Assembly: GCA_965247705.1 (NCBI GenBank)
Contig: CBDFHV010000064.1
Span: 1 to 64,000 of the forward strand
Origin: CBDFHV01 sp965247705
Lineage (GTDB): Bacteria; Pseudomonadota; Alphaproteobacteria; Rhodospirillales; CAMCUA01
Direction: 5' to 3'
Length of the DNA: 64,000 nucleotides
Part shown: positions 44,830 to 53,962 of the stretch, piece by piece
Layout of the letters: each line of letters starts with the position of its first letter
How positions within the stretch are numbered: position 1 is the stretch's first letter
Program-made: the position numbers and the translations under genes
Notes under the pieces: generated by a model
Database searches by the model: none
What the model saw: only the letters and a program-made list of their open reading frames with translations
What the model was told of the DNA's origin: nothing

Positions 44830-45095
44830 TGGTCCAAATCTGACAGATGGTACCCCTACGACGGCCGCCCGAGTTCATCCGGCAAGGCGCGGGACACGCG
44901 GCGATGCTTTCGCATCGCGAGTGTCGCGCAACGCCGCCGGGGGGCTCGGTCGGCCGCCCTCTGGGTCGCGTTTCCCGCTTCCTCGGGGCGTCAGGGACTC
45001 TTGTCGATGCAAAAGCATCGACGGCGCGCCCCTTCCTGCCGAGGAAACGGGAAACGCGATCGTAGGGGTACCATCTGTCAAATTTGGACCACTAG
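44826..45095. mobile_element. MITE-like element with 36-bp terminal inverted repeats between argD and argF
   Basis: 270 bases, no gene. Ends CTAGTGGTCCAAATCTGACA and TGTCAAATTTGGACCACTAG; the 36-base arms match with one difference. Each end is CTAG, consistent with a TA or CTAG target duplication. Inside are further pairs: TCGCGTTTCCCG with CGGGAAACGCGA, and two small CGATGC-type hairpins. As RNA it would fold into one long stem. It places argD's stop at its edge and would sit in the argD-argF transcript. Confidence 0.8.
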
Positions 45096-45119
45096 AGGCT
45101 CGACGTGAGGAGGCATGAC

Positions 45120-46025
45120 ATGAAGGAGCCGCGGCATTTCCTCGATCTGGATCGGCTGAACACGCGCACCCTGCGCGAGATCCTGAAAAAGGGGCATTCC
45201 TTCAAGCAAGGTTCGGCCCGCCGGGCCCAGCCCCTCAAGGGCAAGGCGCTGGCGATGATCTTCCAGAAGCCCTCCACCCGCACCCGGGTCTCCTTCGAGG
45301 TGGGCATGCAACAGCTCGGCGGCCATGTGGTGGTGATGAGTGAAGCGGACACCCAGCTCGGCCGCGGCGAAACGGCGGCCGACACCGCCCGGGTGCTGTC
45401 GCGCTACGTGGATGCGATCATGATCCGCACCGATGCGTCGTCCCGCTTGCACGAACTGGCGGCCCACGCAACGGTGCCGGTGATCAACGGGCTTACCGAC
45501 GATTCGCACCCGTGCCAGCTGATGGCCGACGTGATGACCTTCGAGGAGCGGCGGGGCCGGATCACCGGCCGCACCGTGGCCTGGACCGGCGACGGCAACA
45601 ACGTGGGAGCGTCCTGGGTACAGGCCGCGGCGCGGTTCCGCTTTTCCCTGCGCATGGCCTGCCCCGAGCCCCTTCAGCCCGACGATTCCCTACTCGCGTG
45701 GGCGGCCGAGGAGGGCGCCGACGTGTCGGTCACCCGCGATCCGGAGTCGGCGGTCACGGGCGCCGACCTGGTGGTCACCGATACCTGGATGTCCATGGGC
45801 CAGAACGACCAGGGAAATCGGCACAACCTGTTGCGGCCGTATCAGGTCGACGCCCGGCTCATGGCGCGGGCCCGGCCCGATGCGCTTTTCATGCACTGCC
45901 TGCCGGCCCACCGGGGCGAGGAAGTGACCGCCGAGGTGATCGATGGACCCCAGTCGGTAGTGTGGGACGAGGCGGAAAACCGGCTTCACGCCCAGAAGGG
46001 CATCCTGGCCTGGTGCATGGGATGA
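45120..46025 (+). CDS. argF: Ornithine carbamoyltransferase
   Basis: 301 residues. Carbamoyl-phosphate site FQKPSTRTRVSFEVGM, VINGLTDDSHPCQLMADVM, ornithine loop DTWMSMGQNDQGN and the C-terminal LFMHCLPAHRGEEVTAEVI. Converts ornithine and carbamoyl phosphate to citrulline. ATG at 45120 with AGGAGG six bases upstream. Paired with argD upstream, now separated by the MITE-like element. Confidence 0.96.
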   Translation: MKEPRHFLDLDRLNTRTLREILKKGHSFKQGSARRAQPLKGKALAMIFQKPSTRTRVSFEVGMQQLGGHVVVMSEADTQLGRGETAADTARVLSRYVDAIMIRTDASSRLHELAAHATVPVINGLTDDSHPCQLMADVMTFEERRGRITGRTVAWTGDGNNVGASWVQAAARFRFSLRMACPEPLQPDDSLLAWAAEEGADVSVTRDPESAVTGADLVVTDTWMSMGQNDQGNRHNLLRPYQVDARLMARARPDALFMHCLPAHRGEEVTAEVIDGPQSVVWDEAENRLHAQKGILAWCMG

Positions 46026-46101
46026 GAGCCTGATCGCGGGACGCGGGACGCGGAGCCCCGGGCGGCTCGACGACCTGGCCCAGCCCTTCCGTCTGGAATC
46101 C

Positions 46102-46989
46102 ATGGGCGTGCGCGGCCGTCTGGTGCGCCTGGGCCCGGCCCTGGACCGCATCCTGGAGCCGCTCCGCTATCCGCCGCCCGTGGCCGAAATCCTGGCCGAA
46201 TGCATCACCATGGCCTCGGTGCTGGCCACCGGGCTGAAGTACGAGGGCGTCTTCACCCTGCAGACCACGGGCGACGGCCCGGTGGGCACCATGGTCGCTG
46301 ACGTGACCAACGACGGCGCACTCAGGGGCTACGCCCGTTTCGACGCCGACCGCCTCGCCGAGACGACCAACGGGGCGGTCGGTTCCGTGCCGCGTCTCCT
46401 GGGAGCCGGGCACATGGCCTTCACCGTCGATCAGGGACCGGACACGGAGCGCTATCAGGGCATCACCGAACTGACCGGCGCCACCCTGGCGGACTGCGCC
46501 CACACCTACTTCCGTCAGTCCGAACAGTTGGAAACCGCGATCGCCATACGCGCCCTGGCCCGGGAAGACGACACCGGCTTTGCCGCCGGCGGCCGGGCCT
46601 GCGCCCTGGTGCTTCAGCACCTGCCCACCGACACCCCTTCCGGATCGGCGGAAGCCCGGACCCGCGACGAAGCCGAAGACGAGGCCTGGCGCCGGGCGGT
46701 CATTCTGATGAGCAGCCTGACGGCGGCGGAAATGCTCGATCCGGACCTGCCGCCCCGGGACCTGCTGTACCGCCTGTTCCACCAGGAAGGAATTCGCGTC
46801 TACCGCCCCAAACCCCTCGCCCAGGGCTGCCGATGCTCCCGTGATCGGGTGGCGTCGACCCTGCGCATGCTGGCGCGAAGCGAGGTCGACGAGATGTCGG
46901 ACGACGGCACGGTGACGGTGACCTGCGAGTTCTGCAAGGCCGACTACGTTTTCGGGCCCGGGGACCTGGACGCGGTCTACGCGCCTTGA
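46102..46989 (+). CDS. hslO: Hsp33-like redox chaperone (HslO)
   Basis: About 295 residues as read from ATG 46102, but the fold should start earlier: PFRLESMGVRGRLVRLG is the conserved first strand, and QPF precedes this ATG by several residues. In that frame there is no ATG, GTG or TTG between the last upstream stop and 46102; only CTG at 46030. So the start is non-canonical or an indel near 46030. C-terminal zinc cysteines CRCSRDRV and CEFCKADY (CxC, CxxC) are intact. Holdase activated by oxidation; encoded right after argF. Confidence 0.9.
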   Translation: MGVRGRLVRLGPALDRILEPLRYPPPVAEILAECITMASVLATGLKYEGVFTLQTTGDGPVGTMVADVTNDGALRGYARFDADRLAETTNGAVGSVPRLLGAGHMAFTVDQGPDTERYQGITELTGATLADCAHTYFRQSEQLETAIAIRALAREDDTGFAAGGRACALVLQHLPTDTPSGSAEARTRDEAEDEAWRRAVILMSSLTAAEMLDPDLPPRDLLYRLFHQEGIRVYRPKPLAQGCRCSRDRVASTLRMLARSEVDEMSDDGTVTVTCEFCKADYVFGPGDLDAVYAP

Positions 46990-47021
46990 TGCGCCGGCGG
47001 CCGCCATGGGAAGATGGCGCC

Positions 47022-47627
47022 ATGATGCGAATCCACCCCATTCCCGCCATCCTGTGCCGAGTCGTGGCCATCCTGGCGGTGATTCTGCTCACCGCCTGCG
47101 AAACGCCGCCGCCCGGGCAGTCCTTTCCCGAGATCACCTTCGACGACAAGCCGAAACTGACCCTGGACGTGAACGAGGTTCAGGTGGAGTCCCAGTTCTC
47201 GGCGCCCCTGGCCGCGCCCCACGTGGATCATCTGATGCCGGCGGCGCCGGAGCGCGTCCTGCAACGCTGGGCCCGGGATCGCCTGCGGGCAGGGGGCCGC
47301 GGCGGATCGGCCCGGTTCACGATCCTCGACGCCACCGTGGTGGAAGACCGTCTCGCCCTATCCAAGGGCGTGCGCGGGGCCTTCACCACCGACCAGGCGG
47401 AGCGCTACACCGCCACCGCCGAGGCCCGACTGGAGGTGTTGGACGACCGGGGCAACCTACTTGGAACCGCTAGCGCCAAGGCGACCCATTCCACGACCGT
47501 TGCCGAGGATGCTTCCCTCAACGAACGGGAGAGGACCTGGTTCTTGCTTACGGAAACCCTCATGAACGCCTTCGACGCCGAGATGGATAAAGTCACCCGT
47601 CAGTTCCTCGGCCGCTTCCTGCGCTGA
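47022..47627 (+). CDS. Outer-membrane or periplasmic lipoprotein, unknown function
   Basis: 201 residues. Lipoprotein signal: AILAVILLTACETPP, with the lipobox LTAC. Rest: FDDKPKLTLDVNEVQVESQF, RWARDRLRAGGRGGSARFTI, AERYTATAEARLEVLDDRGN, TWFLLTETLMNAFDAEMDKV. No known domain. Small alphaproteobacterial lipoproteins of this sort are uncharacterised. Lies just downstream of hslO in the same direction. Confidence 0.7.
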   Translation: MMRIHPIPAILCRVVAILAVILLTACETPPPGQSFPEITFDDKPKLTLDVNEVQVESQFSAPLAAPHVDHLMPAAPERVLQRWARDRLRAGGRGGSARFTILDATVVEDRLALSKGVRGAFTTDQAERYTATAEARLEVLDDRGNLLGTASAKATHSTTVAEDASLNERERTWFLLTETLMNAFDAEMDKVTRQFLGRFLR

Positions 47628-47632
47628 CACCA

Positions 47633-48583
47633 ATGGCCCTTCGCATCGCCGTCCTGGACGACTACCACCGGGTGGCCCGCGACCTGGCCGACTGGGACAC
47701 CATTGCCGGCGGCGAGGTGACGGTCTTCGAGCGGCACCTGGGTAACGAAGACTCGGTTGCCGCCGCGCTCCAGGACTTCGACGTTATCGTCGCCATGCGC
47801 GAACGCACGCCCTTCCCGGCGTCACTCGTCGAACGTCTGCCCAGGTTGCGCCTGATGGTCACCACGGGCATGCGAAACCTGGCCATGGACATGGCGGCGC
47901 TTCAAGCCCGCGGTGTTCCCGTCTGCGGCACGCCCATGCGCCCCCATGCCGCGGCGGAGCACGCCTGGGCCATGATCCTGGCCCTGTTCAAGCGCACCTC
48001 GGTGGAAGACCGGGTCATGCACGCCGGCGGTTGGCAAGCGGAAATCGGCGAGGACCTGGCCGGCAAGACCCTCGGCATCCTCGGCTTCGGCAAGCTGGGC
48101 AAGCAGGTGGCGCGGGCCGGACTCGCCTTCGACATGAACGTGATCGCCTGGGGCCGCAGCCTGACCGACGAGGTGGCGGCGGACCTTGGGGTACGCCGCG
48201 TCGACCGGGACGACCTCTTTCGCCAGTCGGACGTGGTGACCGTGCACCTGGTATTGAGCCCCGAGACCCGGGGCATCGTCGGCGCCCGGGAACTGGCCCT
48301 GATGAAGCCCACCGCCTATCTGGTCAACACGTCCCGCGGCCCCAACGTCGACGAGGCCGCCCTGATCGACGCGCTGCGCCGCCGCGCCATCGCCGGCGCC
48401 GGCATCGACGTCTTCGACCAGGAGCCCCTGCCCGCCGATCACCCCCTGCGGGGCCTCGACAACGCGCTGCTCACCGGCCACACCGGATACGTCACCCGCG
48501 ACAACTTCGCGCTCTGCTACGCCTCGGCGGTGGAGAACATCCGGGCCTGGCTCGACGGGGCGCCGATCCGGCTGCTGGGGTGA
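47633..48583 (+). CDS. D-2-hydroxyacid dehydrogenase (NAD-dependent)
   Basis: 316 residues. Rossmann motif LGILGFGKLGKQVARAGLAF, substrate/catalytic parts VTTGMRNLAMDMAALQARGV, LVNTSRGPNVDEAALIDALR, AGIDVFDQEPLPADHPLRG, LTGHTGYVTRDNF with the catalytic His. Reduces or oxidises 2-keto/2-hydroxy acids such as glyoxylate-type or phosphoglycerate-type compounds. Could be involved in serine synthesis, but lacks the ACT domain of SerA. Confidence 0.92.
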   Translation: MALRIAVLDDYHRVARDLADWDTIAGGEVTVFERHLGNEDSVAAALQDFDVIVAMRERTPFPASLVERLPRLRLMVTTGMRNLAMDMAALQARGVPVCGTPMRPHAAAEHAWAMILALFKRTSVEDRVMHAGGWQAEIGEDLAGKTLGILGFGKLGKQVARAGLAFDMNVIAWGRSLTDEVAADLGVRRVDRDDLFRQSDVVTVHLVLSPETRGIVGARELALMKPTAYLVNTSRGPNVDEAALIDALRRRAIAGAGIDVFDQEPLPADHPLRGLDNALLTGHTGYVTRDNFALCYASAVENIRAWLDGAPIRLLG

Positions 48584-48659
48584 CGTCCGCGTTGATGCTC
48601 GACTACCGCCCCCCTATCATCGAAGCATCGAACGCGCCACCCGACCGGAGGATGGGGCC

Positions 48660-50072
48660 ATGACCGCCGTCACCGAACGCCTCGCCCGTTTCGCCGCCGA
48701 CACGCCCGTCGAGGGAATCCCCGCCGAGGTCACCGCGCGGGCCAAGCTTCTGATCTTCGATCTGTTCGGCAACATGATCCGGGCCGCCCACGACGCCGAG
48801 TCCACCCCCGCCCTGATGAAAAGCGCCGACCGCCTGGGCCTGACCGGCGGCGGGGCGACGGGGATTGGCCTGGCCATGCCCCTGACGCCCCTGGGCGCGG
48901 CGCTGGTCAACGGTACCCTGGCCCATTCGCTGGATTTCGACGACACCCACGCCGCCGGTTCCATCCATCCCAGCGCCCCCATCGTGCCGGCGGCCATGGT
49001 GGCGGCGGAAATGACCGGCTCCGGCGGCGCGGCGACGCTGGCGGCGATCATCGCCGGCTACGAAGTGCAGATTCGCCTGAGCCTGGCCTTGGGACCCGAG
49101 GACCACTACGCCAGGGGCTTCCATCCCACCGCCACCTGCGGCGTGTTCGGGGCCGCCGCCGCCGCCGGGCGCCTGTTCGGGCTCGACGCCGCGGCCATGG
49201 GTCACGCCTTCGGCATCGCGCTGAGCCAGGCGGCCGGGTCCCTTCAGTTCCTGGAGGACGGCGCCTGGACCAAGCGGTTCCAGGTCGGCTATGCGGCCAT
49301 GGGCGGCCTGATGGCCGCCTGCCTGGCCCGCGATGGATTCGTCGGCCCCGCCCAGGCCATCGAGGGGCGGCACGGATTCCTCGGCGCCTATGCCCCGTCC
49401 CCCGACCCGGAAAAGGCGGTGGCCGGCCTGGGCGAGGCCTGGGAGACCATGGCCGTCGCGGTGAAGCCCTATCCTTCCTGCCGCTACAGCCACGCGCCCC
49501 TGGACGCGCTGCTGAAGATCCGCGCCGACAACGACATCCACGGCGACGAGGTGACGGCGGTGGAGGTGGGCACGTCGCGGACCGGGCTGCGCCTGATCGG
49601 CGAACCGCAAGCCGCCAAGCAGAATCCAAACAGCGTGGTGGATGGCCAGTTTTCCATGCCGTTCCTGGGCGCCGTGGCCCTGCGCACCGGCGGCATGGGC
49701 TGGGACGACTACGGGACCCACCTCGAGGACCCGACCACACGGGCGTTGTGCCGGCGCATCCGCACCATTGCCGATGCCAAGCCGGAGGCCGAATTCCCCC
49801 GCCACATGAGCGGCATCGCCCGGGTGACGACGGCTCACGGCACCTTCGAAGCGTTCGTCGCCGTTCCCAAGGGGGAGCCGGAGAACTTCGTCAGCGCCGA
49901 GGAACTGCGCCGCAAGTTCGACGGCCTGGTGGCCCCGTGCCTGGACACCAGCCGGCGCGACCGGCTGGCCGACAAGCTTCTGTCCTTGGAATCGGTCGAC
50001 GGGATCGCGGGCCTGCTGGCCCTTACCCGGCCGGCGGGGCAATCCGGCCTTCAGGTGGCCGCCGGCGATTGA
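48660..50072 (+). CDS. MmgE/PrpD family protein
   Basis: 470 residues. N-terminal AERLARFAADTPVEGIPAEV, NGTLAHSLDFDDTHAAGSI, IAGYEVQIRLSLALGPEDHY, then helical dehydratase-like domain (GFHPTATCGVFGAAAAAGRL) and C-terminal PYPSCRYSHAPLDALLKIRA. The family includes 2-methylcitrate dehydratase and itaconate decarboxylase-type enzymes. No methylcitrate-cycle partners adjoin. Confidence 0.88.
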   Translation: MTAVTERLARFAADTPVEGIPAEVTARAKLLIFDLFGNMIRAAHDAESTPALMKSADRLGLTGGGATGIGLAMPLTPLGAALVNGTLAHSLDFDDTHAAGSIHPSAPIVPAAMVAAEMTGSGGAATLAAIIAGYEVQIRLSLALGPEDHYARGFHPTATCGVFGAAAAAGRLFGLDAAAMGHAFGIALSQAAGSLQFLEDGAWTKRFQVGYAAMGGLMAACLARDGFVGPAQAIEGRHGFLGAYAPSPDPEKAVAGLGEAWETMAVAVKPYPSCRYSHAPLDALLKIRADNDIHGDEVTAVEVGTSRTGLRLIGEPQAAKQNPNSVVDGQFSMPFLGAVALRTGGMGWDDYGTHLEDPTTRALCRRIRTIADAKPEAEFPRHMSGIARVTTAHGTFEAFVAVPKGEPENFVSAEELRRKFDGLVAPCLDTSRRDRLADKLLSLESVDGIAGLLALTRPAGQSGLQVAAGD

Positions 50073-50073
50073 C

Positions 50074-51420
50074 GTGAGGCGCCGCCGACGTGCTTCCCCA
50101 CGGGCCGGGACTTCCCAGCCTGTCGACGTACTGATCGAGTCCCTCGGCGGTCGCGGCGACGGCATCGCCGAATACGGCGGTCGCCGGCTCTATGTGCCCC
50201 ACACCGTGCCGGGCGATCGGGTGCGGGTGGCGCGGGGTCCCCCTCGCGCCGACGGCGACAGGGCGCGGCTGGAGGCCCTGCTGACGCCGGGTCCCGACCG
50301 GCGTCCGCCCGCCTGTCCCCATTTCCACGACCCCGACCGTCCCCGTGAGCGGGCGGTCTGTGGCGGATGCGATCTTCAGCATCTGGCGCCCGACGCCTAC
50401 GATGCTTTCAAGGTGCGCCGAATCGAGACGGCTCTCGTCGCCCGGGGTCTCGCCGACGTGCTCATGGCGCCGGCGGTGCTGGTGCCGCCGGGCAGCCGGC
50501 GCCGGGTCGTCTTCGCGGTGGCCTGGAAGGGGCGGGTGCCCCGCATGGGCTTCCGGGCCCGCGACAGCCACCAGATCGTCGGAGTGGAACGCTGCCCGGT
50601 CCTCGACCCGAGGCTGGAGGCCCTGCTGATGCCGTTGGAGGCGGCCCTGCCCCGGATCGACAGCGGGCGCCGGGGCGGCACGGTGTCCCTGCTTCTTACC
50701 CAGGCGGGGGCCGACGCGGTGCTGGCCTTCGCCGACCATCCCGGGCTCGAGAGCCGAGAATACCTCGTCCGCCTGGCGGAGGACCTGGACCTGGCGCGTC
50801 TGTCCTGGCGGTCATCCGGCGACGAGGCGGAGCCCATCGTGGTGCGCCGGCCGCCGGTGTTGCGGTGGGGCGGCGTCGCCGTCACCCCGCCGGCGGACGC
50901 CTTCGTTCAGCCGACGGTGGCCGGCGAAGCAGCCCTGGCCACGTTCCTGCGCCAGGCCGTCGAGGACCTGGGCATGGACCGGCCAAGGCTGGCCGACCTC
51001 TTCGCCGGCCTGGGCGCCCTCGGCCTTTCGGTCCGCGACCGGGCGACGGTTTGCGCGGTGGAGGGGTCGGCGGCCATGACCGGAGCCCTGGAGGCGGCTG
51101 TTCGCAGTGCCGGCATTGCCGGCGCGGTGCGGGTGGAGACCCGGGACCTGGAACGCGCTCCCCTCGCCGGCGATGAACTGCGCGCTTTCGACGTCGCGTT
51201 GTTCGACCCGCCTCGGGCCGGCGCCATGGCCCAAGCCCGGGCCCTGGCCGCGGATGGTCCGGCGGTGGTCGTCGGCGCGTCCTGCAATCCGGCGACTTTT
51301 GCCCGGGACGCCCGGATCCTGGTCGACGGCGGCTACTGCCTGGAAAGGGTGCAACCGGTGGACCAGTTCACCTGGTCGCACCACGTGGAACTGGTTGGGC
51401 TTTTCCGCCGGCGACGATGA
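50074..51420 (+). CDS. RlmD/TrmA-like 23S rRNA or tRNA uracil-5 methyltransferase
   Basis: 448 residues from GTG. TRAM-like N-terminus VDVLIESLGGRGDGIAEYGG, Fe-S cysteines in PPACPHFHDP, AVCGGCDLQHL and VERCPVLD, SAM motif ADLFAGLGALGLSVRDRA, DPPRAGAMAQARAL, nucleophile Cys in VGASCNPATFARD and the WSHHVELVGLF end. Methylates uracil-5 in rRNA or tRNA. Overlaps the stop of the converging gene by 53 bases. Confidence 0.9.
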   Translation: MRRRRRASPRAGTSQPVDVLIESLGGRGDGIAEYGGRRLYVPHTVPGDRVRVARGPPRADGDRARLEALLTPGPDRRPPACPHFHDPDRPRERAVCGGCDLQHLAPDAYDAFKVRRIETALVARGLADVLMAPAVLVPPGSRRRVVFAVAWKGRVPRMGFRARDSHQIVGVERCPVLDPRLEALLMPLEAALPRIDSGRRGGTVSLLLTQAGADAVLAFADHPGLESREYLVRLAEDLDLARLSWRSSGDEAEPIVVRRPPVLRWGGVAVTPPADAFVQPTVAGEAALATFLRQAVEDLGMDRPRLADLFAGLGALGLSVRDRATVCAVEGSAAMTGALEAAVRSAGIAGAVRVETRDLERAPLAGDELRAFDVALFDPPRAGAMAQARALAADGPAVVVGASCNPATFARDARILVDGGYCLERVQPVDQFTWSHHVELVGLFRRRR

Positions 51421-52030
51421 CCGGCGCGGCGCGTATCGCGGCCGTGGGTACTTCCATGGACTGGCGCAGGTAGAATTCGACCGTGGGCGTGGGGTCGGTG
51501 ATGACCACGTCCATGGAGACCCGTTGACCGGGACCGATGATGGCGCCGGTGAAATAGAGGCTGTCGTGAGGCTCCTGGTTTTCCTGAACCTCGGGGAACC
51601 GATCGGAGCGGAAGGGCCGCGGGGCGGAGTGGGTCTGGTCGAAGGACAGCCCGTCGTAATAGTCGCTGGTCTTGTTGACGTCCTCGCGCAGTTCCAGGTT
51701 GTAGCGGTTCCAGACGATGCCCGATTCGTTCTGGACCACCTTGCGCAGATAAAAGCTCAGGCGTGGCCCACCGTAGCCCCAGTTCCGGCGCCCGCCGGCG
51801 CCGCGCACGACCAGCACCGCCGGTCCGGTGCCATGGATCTCCTCGACGATCACGTAGGGATCGTCGCTGGTTCCGGCGCCCGAGGCGGACACCAGCCGGA
51901 AGCCCCCCAATTCGTCGCTGAACACGACTCCGTCGAGGTCGATGGGCTCGGCGGCTGCCTGGCCGAAGGTCAGCGCCAGGAGCACTCCCGCCAAGGAAAC
52001 CCATGCGGTTGATTTGGTCCGGGAGGCCAT
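51368..52030 (-). CDS. Secreted protein of unknown function
   Basis: 220 residues. Signal peptide ASRTKSTAWVSLAGVLLALT...AAAEP. Mature part: IDLDGVVFSDELGGFRLVSA, DDPYVIVEEIHGTGPAVLVV, GPRLSFYLRKVVQNESGIVW, PRPFRSDRFPEVQENQEPHD. Mostly beta. Similar alphaproteobacterial periplasmic proteins lack a function. Its 3' end overlaps the converging methyltransferase by 53 bases. Confidence 0.7.
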   Translation of the reverse strand: MASRTKSTAWVSLAGVLLALTFGQAAAEPIDLDGVVFSDELGGFRLVSASGAGTSDDPYVIVEEIHGTGPAVLVVRGAGGRRNWGYGGPRLSFYLRKVVQNESGIVWNRYNLELREDVNKTSDYYDGLSFDQTHSAPRPFRSDRFPEVQENQEPHDSLYFTGAIIGPGQRVSMDVVITDPTPTVEFYLRQSMEVPTAAIRAAPVIVAGGKAQPVPRGATR

Positions 52031-52151
52031 GGGCCGAAGTCTCCGCTCCACCGGTACGTGGGGTGCCAAGGTACTATGCCTAGGGTATTCTCAGGGTCCC
52101 GTCCGAGTCGATGTTTCCGCGTCGACCCACGAGGCGGCGATAGGAGCGGCG

Positions 52152-53546
52152 ATGAGCACGGACCTTGTCATGATGTCGGCGACGGAGCTGGTCGAGCGCT
52201 ACCGCCGAAAGGATGTCTCGCCGGTGGAGGTGACAAGGGCGGTCCTGAACCGCATCCGGGCCCATAACCCCCGGGTCAACGCCTTCATTCTCGTCGACGA
52301 GGAACGGGCGATGGCCGATGCGGCCCAGTCGGAGCGGCGGTGGATCGAGGGCGCGCCCCGCGGCCGCCTGGAAGGGGTGCCGACCTCCCTGAAGGACCTG
52401 ATGCTGACCCGAGGCTGGCCGACCCTGCGCGGCTCCAAGACCACCGATCCCGATCAGGCCTGGGACGAGGATGGGCCGCCAGTGGCCCGTCTGCGCGAAC
52501 AGGGCGCGGTCTTCGTCGGCAAGACGACGACGCCCGAGTTCGGCTGGAAAGGGGTGACCGACAGTCCGCTCAGCGGCATTACCCGCAATCCGTGGAACAC
52601 GGACAAGACCCCCGGCGGGTCCAGCGGCGGCGCCGCGGCCGCGGTCGCGCTCGGCATGGGCGCCCTGGCGACGGGGACCGACGGTGGCGGCTCGGTCCGC
52701 ATTCCGGCGGGGTTCACCGGCATCTTCGGTCTCAAGCCCACCTACGGCCGGGTGCCCGCCTATCCGCCCAGCCCCTTCGGCACCCTCAGCCATACCGGCC
52801 CGATGACCCGAACGGTGACCGACGCCGCCCTGATGCTGAGCGTCATGGCCGGTGGCGACAGCCGCGATCCCACGGCCCTGGAGCCCAACGACCGGGACTA
52901 CACGGTTGGGCTCGGTGACGGTGTCGCCGGTCTGCGCGTCGCCTTCAGCCCCGACCTGGGCTATGCCACCGTGGACCCCGAGGTGGCGGCGGCGGTGGAG
53001 CGCGCGGCGCGGGCCTTCGCCGACATGGGCGCCGTGGTCGAGCAGGTCGACCCCGGTTTCGACAACCAGCACCCGGTGTTCCAGACCCTGTGGTTCGCTT
53101 CCGCCGCCTTCGTGGTCGGTAGCCTGTCGCCGGAGCGCCAGGAACTGCTCGATCCGGGGCTGCGGCGGGTCGCGGAGAAGGGGAACGCGGTAACCACGCG
53201 CCAGTTCCTCGACACCCAGATCGCACGGGGCGACCTGGGCATTCGCATGGGCCGCTTCCACGACACCCATGACCTGCTTCTGACGCCGATGCTGGCGGTG
53301 CCCGCCTTCGCGGCCGGACAGGAGGCACCGACCCCGACGCCCCCCGGATCCTGGCTCGACTGGTCGCCCTTCACCTACCCCTTCAACATGACCGGCCAGC
53401 CCGCCGCCTCGGTGCCCTGCGGGTTCACCCAGGACGGGCTGCCGGTGGGGCTTCAAATCGTCGGCCGGCGGCACGAGGACGCCCTGGTCCTGCGGGCGGC
53501 CCGGGCCTACGAACGGGATCACCCGTTCAAAACGCCGCGCCCGTGA
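52152..53546 (+). CDS. Amidase signature enzyme
   Basis: 464 residues. Lys of the triad in GVPTSLKDLMLTRG, cis-Ser and nucleophile in KTPGGSSGGAAAAVALGMGA and ATGTDGGGSVRIPAGFTGI. Hydrolyses an amide. The end region MLAVPAFAAGQEAPTPTPPG and PFTYPFNMTGQPAASVPCGF is typical. TAGGAG precedes ATG at 52152. May be glutamyl-tRNA amidotransferase-like, but gatB/gatC are not nearby. Confidence 0.9.
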   Translation: MSTDLVMMSATELVERYRRKDVSPVEVTRAVLNRIRAHNPRVNAFILVDEERAMADAAQSERRWIEGAPRGRLEGVPTSLKDLMLTRGWPTLRGSKTTDPDQAWDEDGPPVARLREQGAVFVGKTTTPEFGWKGVTDSPLSGITRNPWNTDKTPGGSSGGAAAAVALGMGALATGTDGGGSVRIPAGFTGIFGLKPTYGRVPAYPPSPFGTLSHTGPMTRTVTDAALMLSVMAGGDSRDPTALEPNDRDYTVGLGDGVAGLRVAFSPDLGYATVDPEVAAAVERAARAFADMGAVVEQVDPGFDNQHPVFQTLWFASAAFVVGSLSPERQELLDPGLRRVAEKGNAVTTRQFLDTQIARGDLGIRMGRFHDTHDLLLTPMLAVPAFAAGQEAPTPTPPGSWLDWSPFTYPFNMTGQPAASVPCGFTQDGLPVGLQIVGRRHEDALVLRAARAYERDHPFKTPRP

Positions 53547-53962
53547 AGGAATCACCACAGAGGTACGGAGCGTGCCTATCCGGTTAAGACAGACACCCAC
53601 TACATAGAGAGTAAACGACGCGCCATGCCGACACCGACCAATCAGCCGGTCATGACCCAGGCTGTGTGAAAACGCAAACTTTGGCCAAGCGCATAGAATG
53701 ATTTTCTAATATTCAGAATGACATTCCCTGACGGGCACAAACCCTTTCGTGGTGGTCCGCTAAAGAGAAACATTTCCTGCAGGATTTTGACTCGCGTACG
53801 TGTTTGCACAGTCTGGACCCGTTTCGGACGTGGGCGGCACCTGCGTACGCACCCTGGATGGTCGAGCCTGCGCCTCCTCCGTGCCAAGTTCCGCCACTGC
53901 AATCGCGGAGATGTGGTGCCCCCAGTTGGGCGGTGAAATGTCGATGCGGATAAGGCCGGCAC
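53547..53962. other. Gene-free interval with relict IS ends
   Basis: No convincing coding region over 416 bases. Partial inverted repeats CAGGCTGTGTGAAAACGC near 53658 and GTGTTTGCACAGTCTGG near 53800-53816 look like the ends of a deleted insertion element (about 160 bases between ends). AT-rich in its middle. Otherwise nothing visible. Confidence 0.35.
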
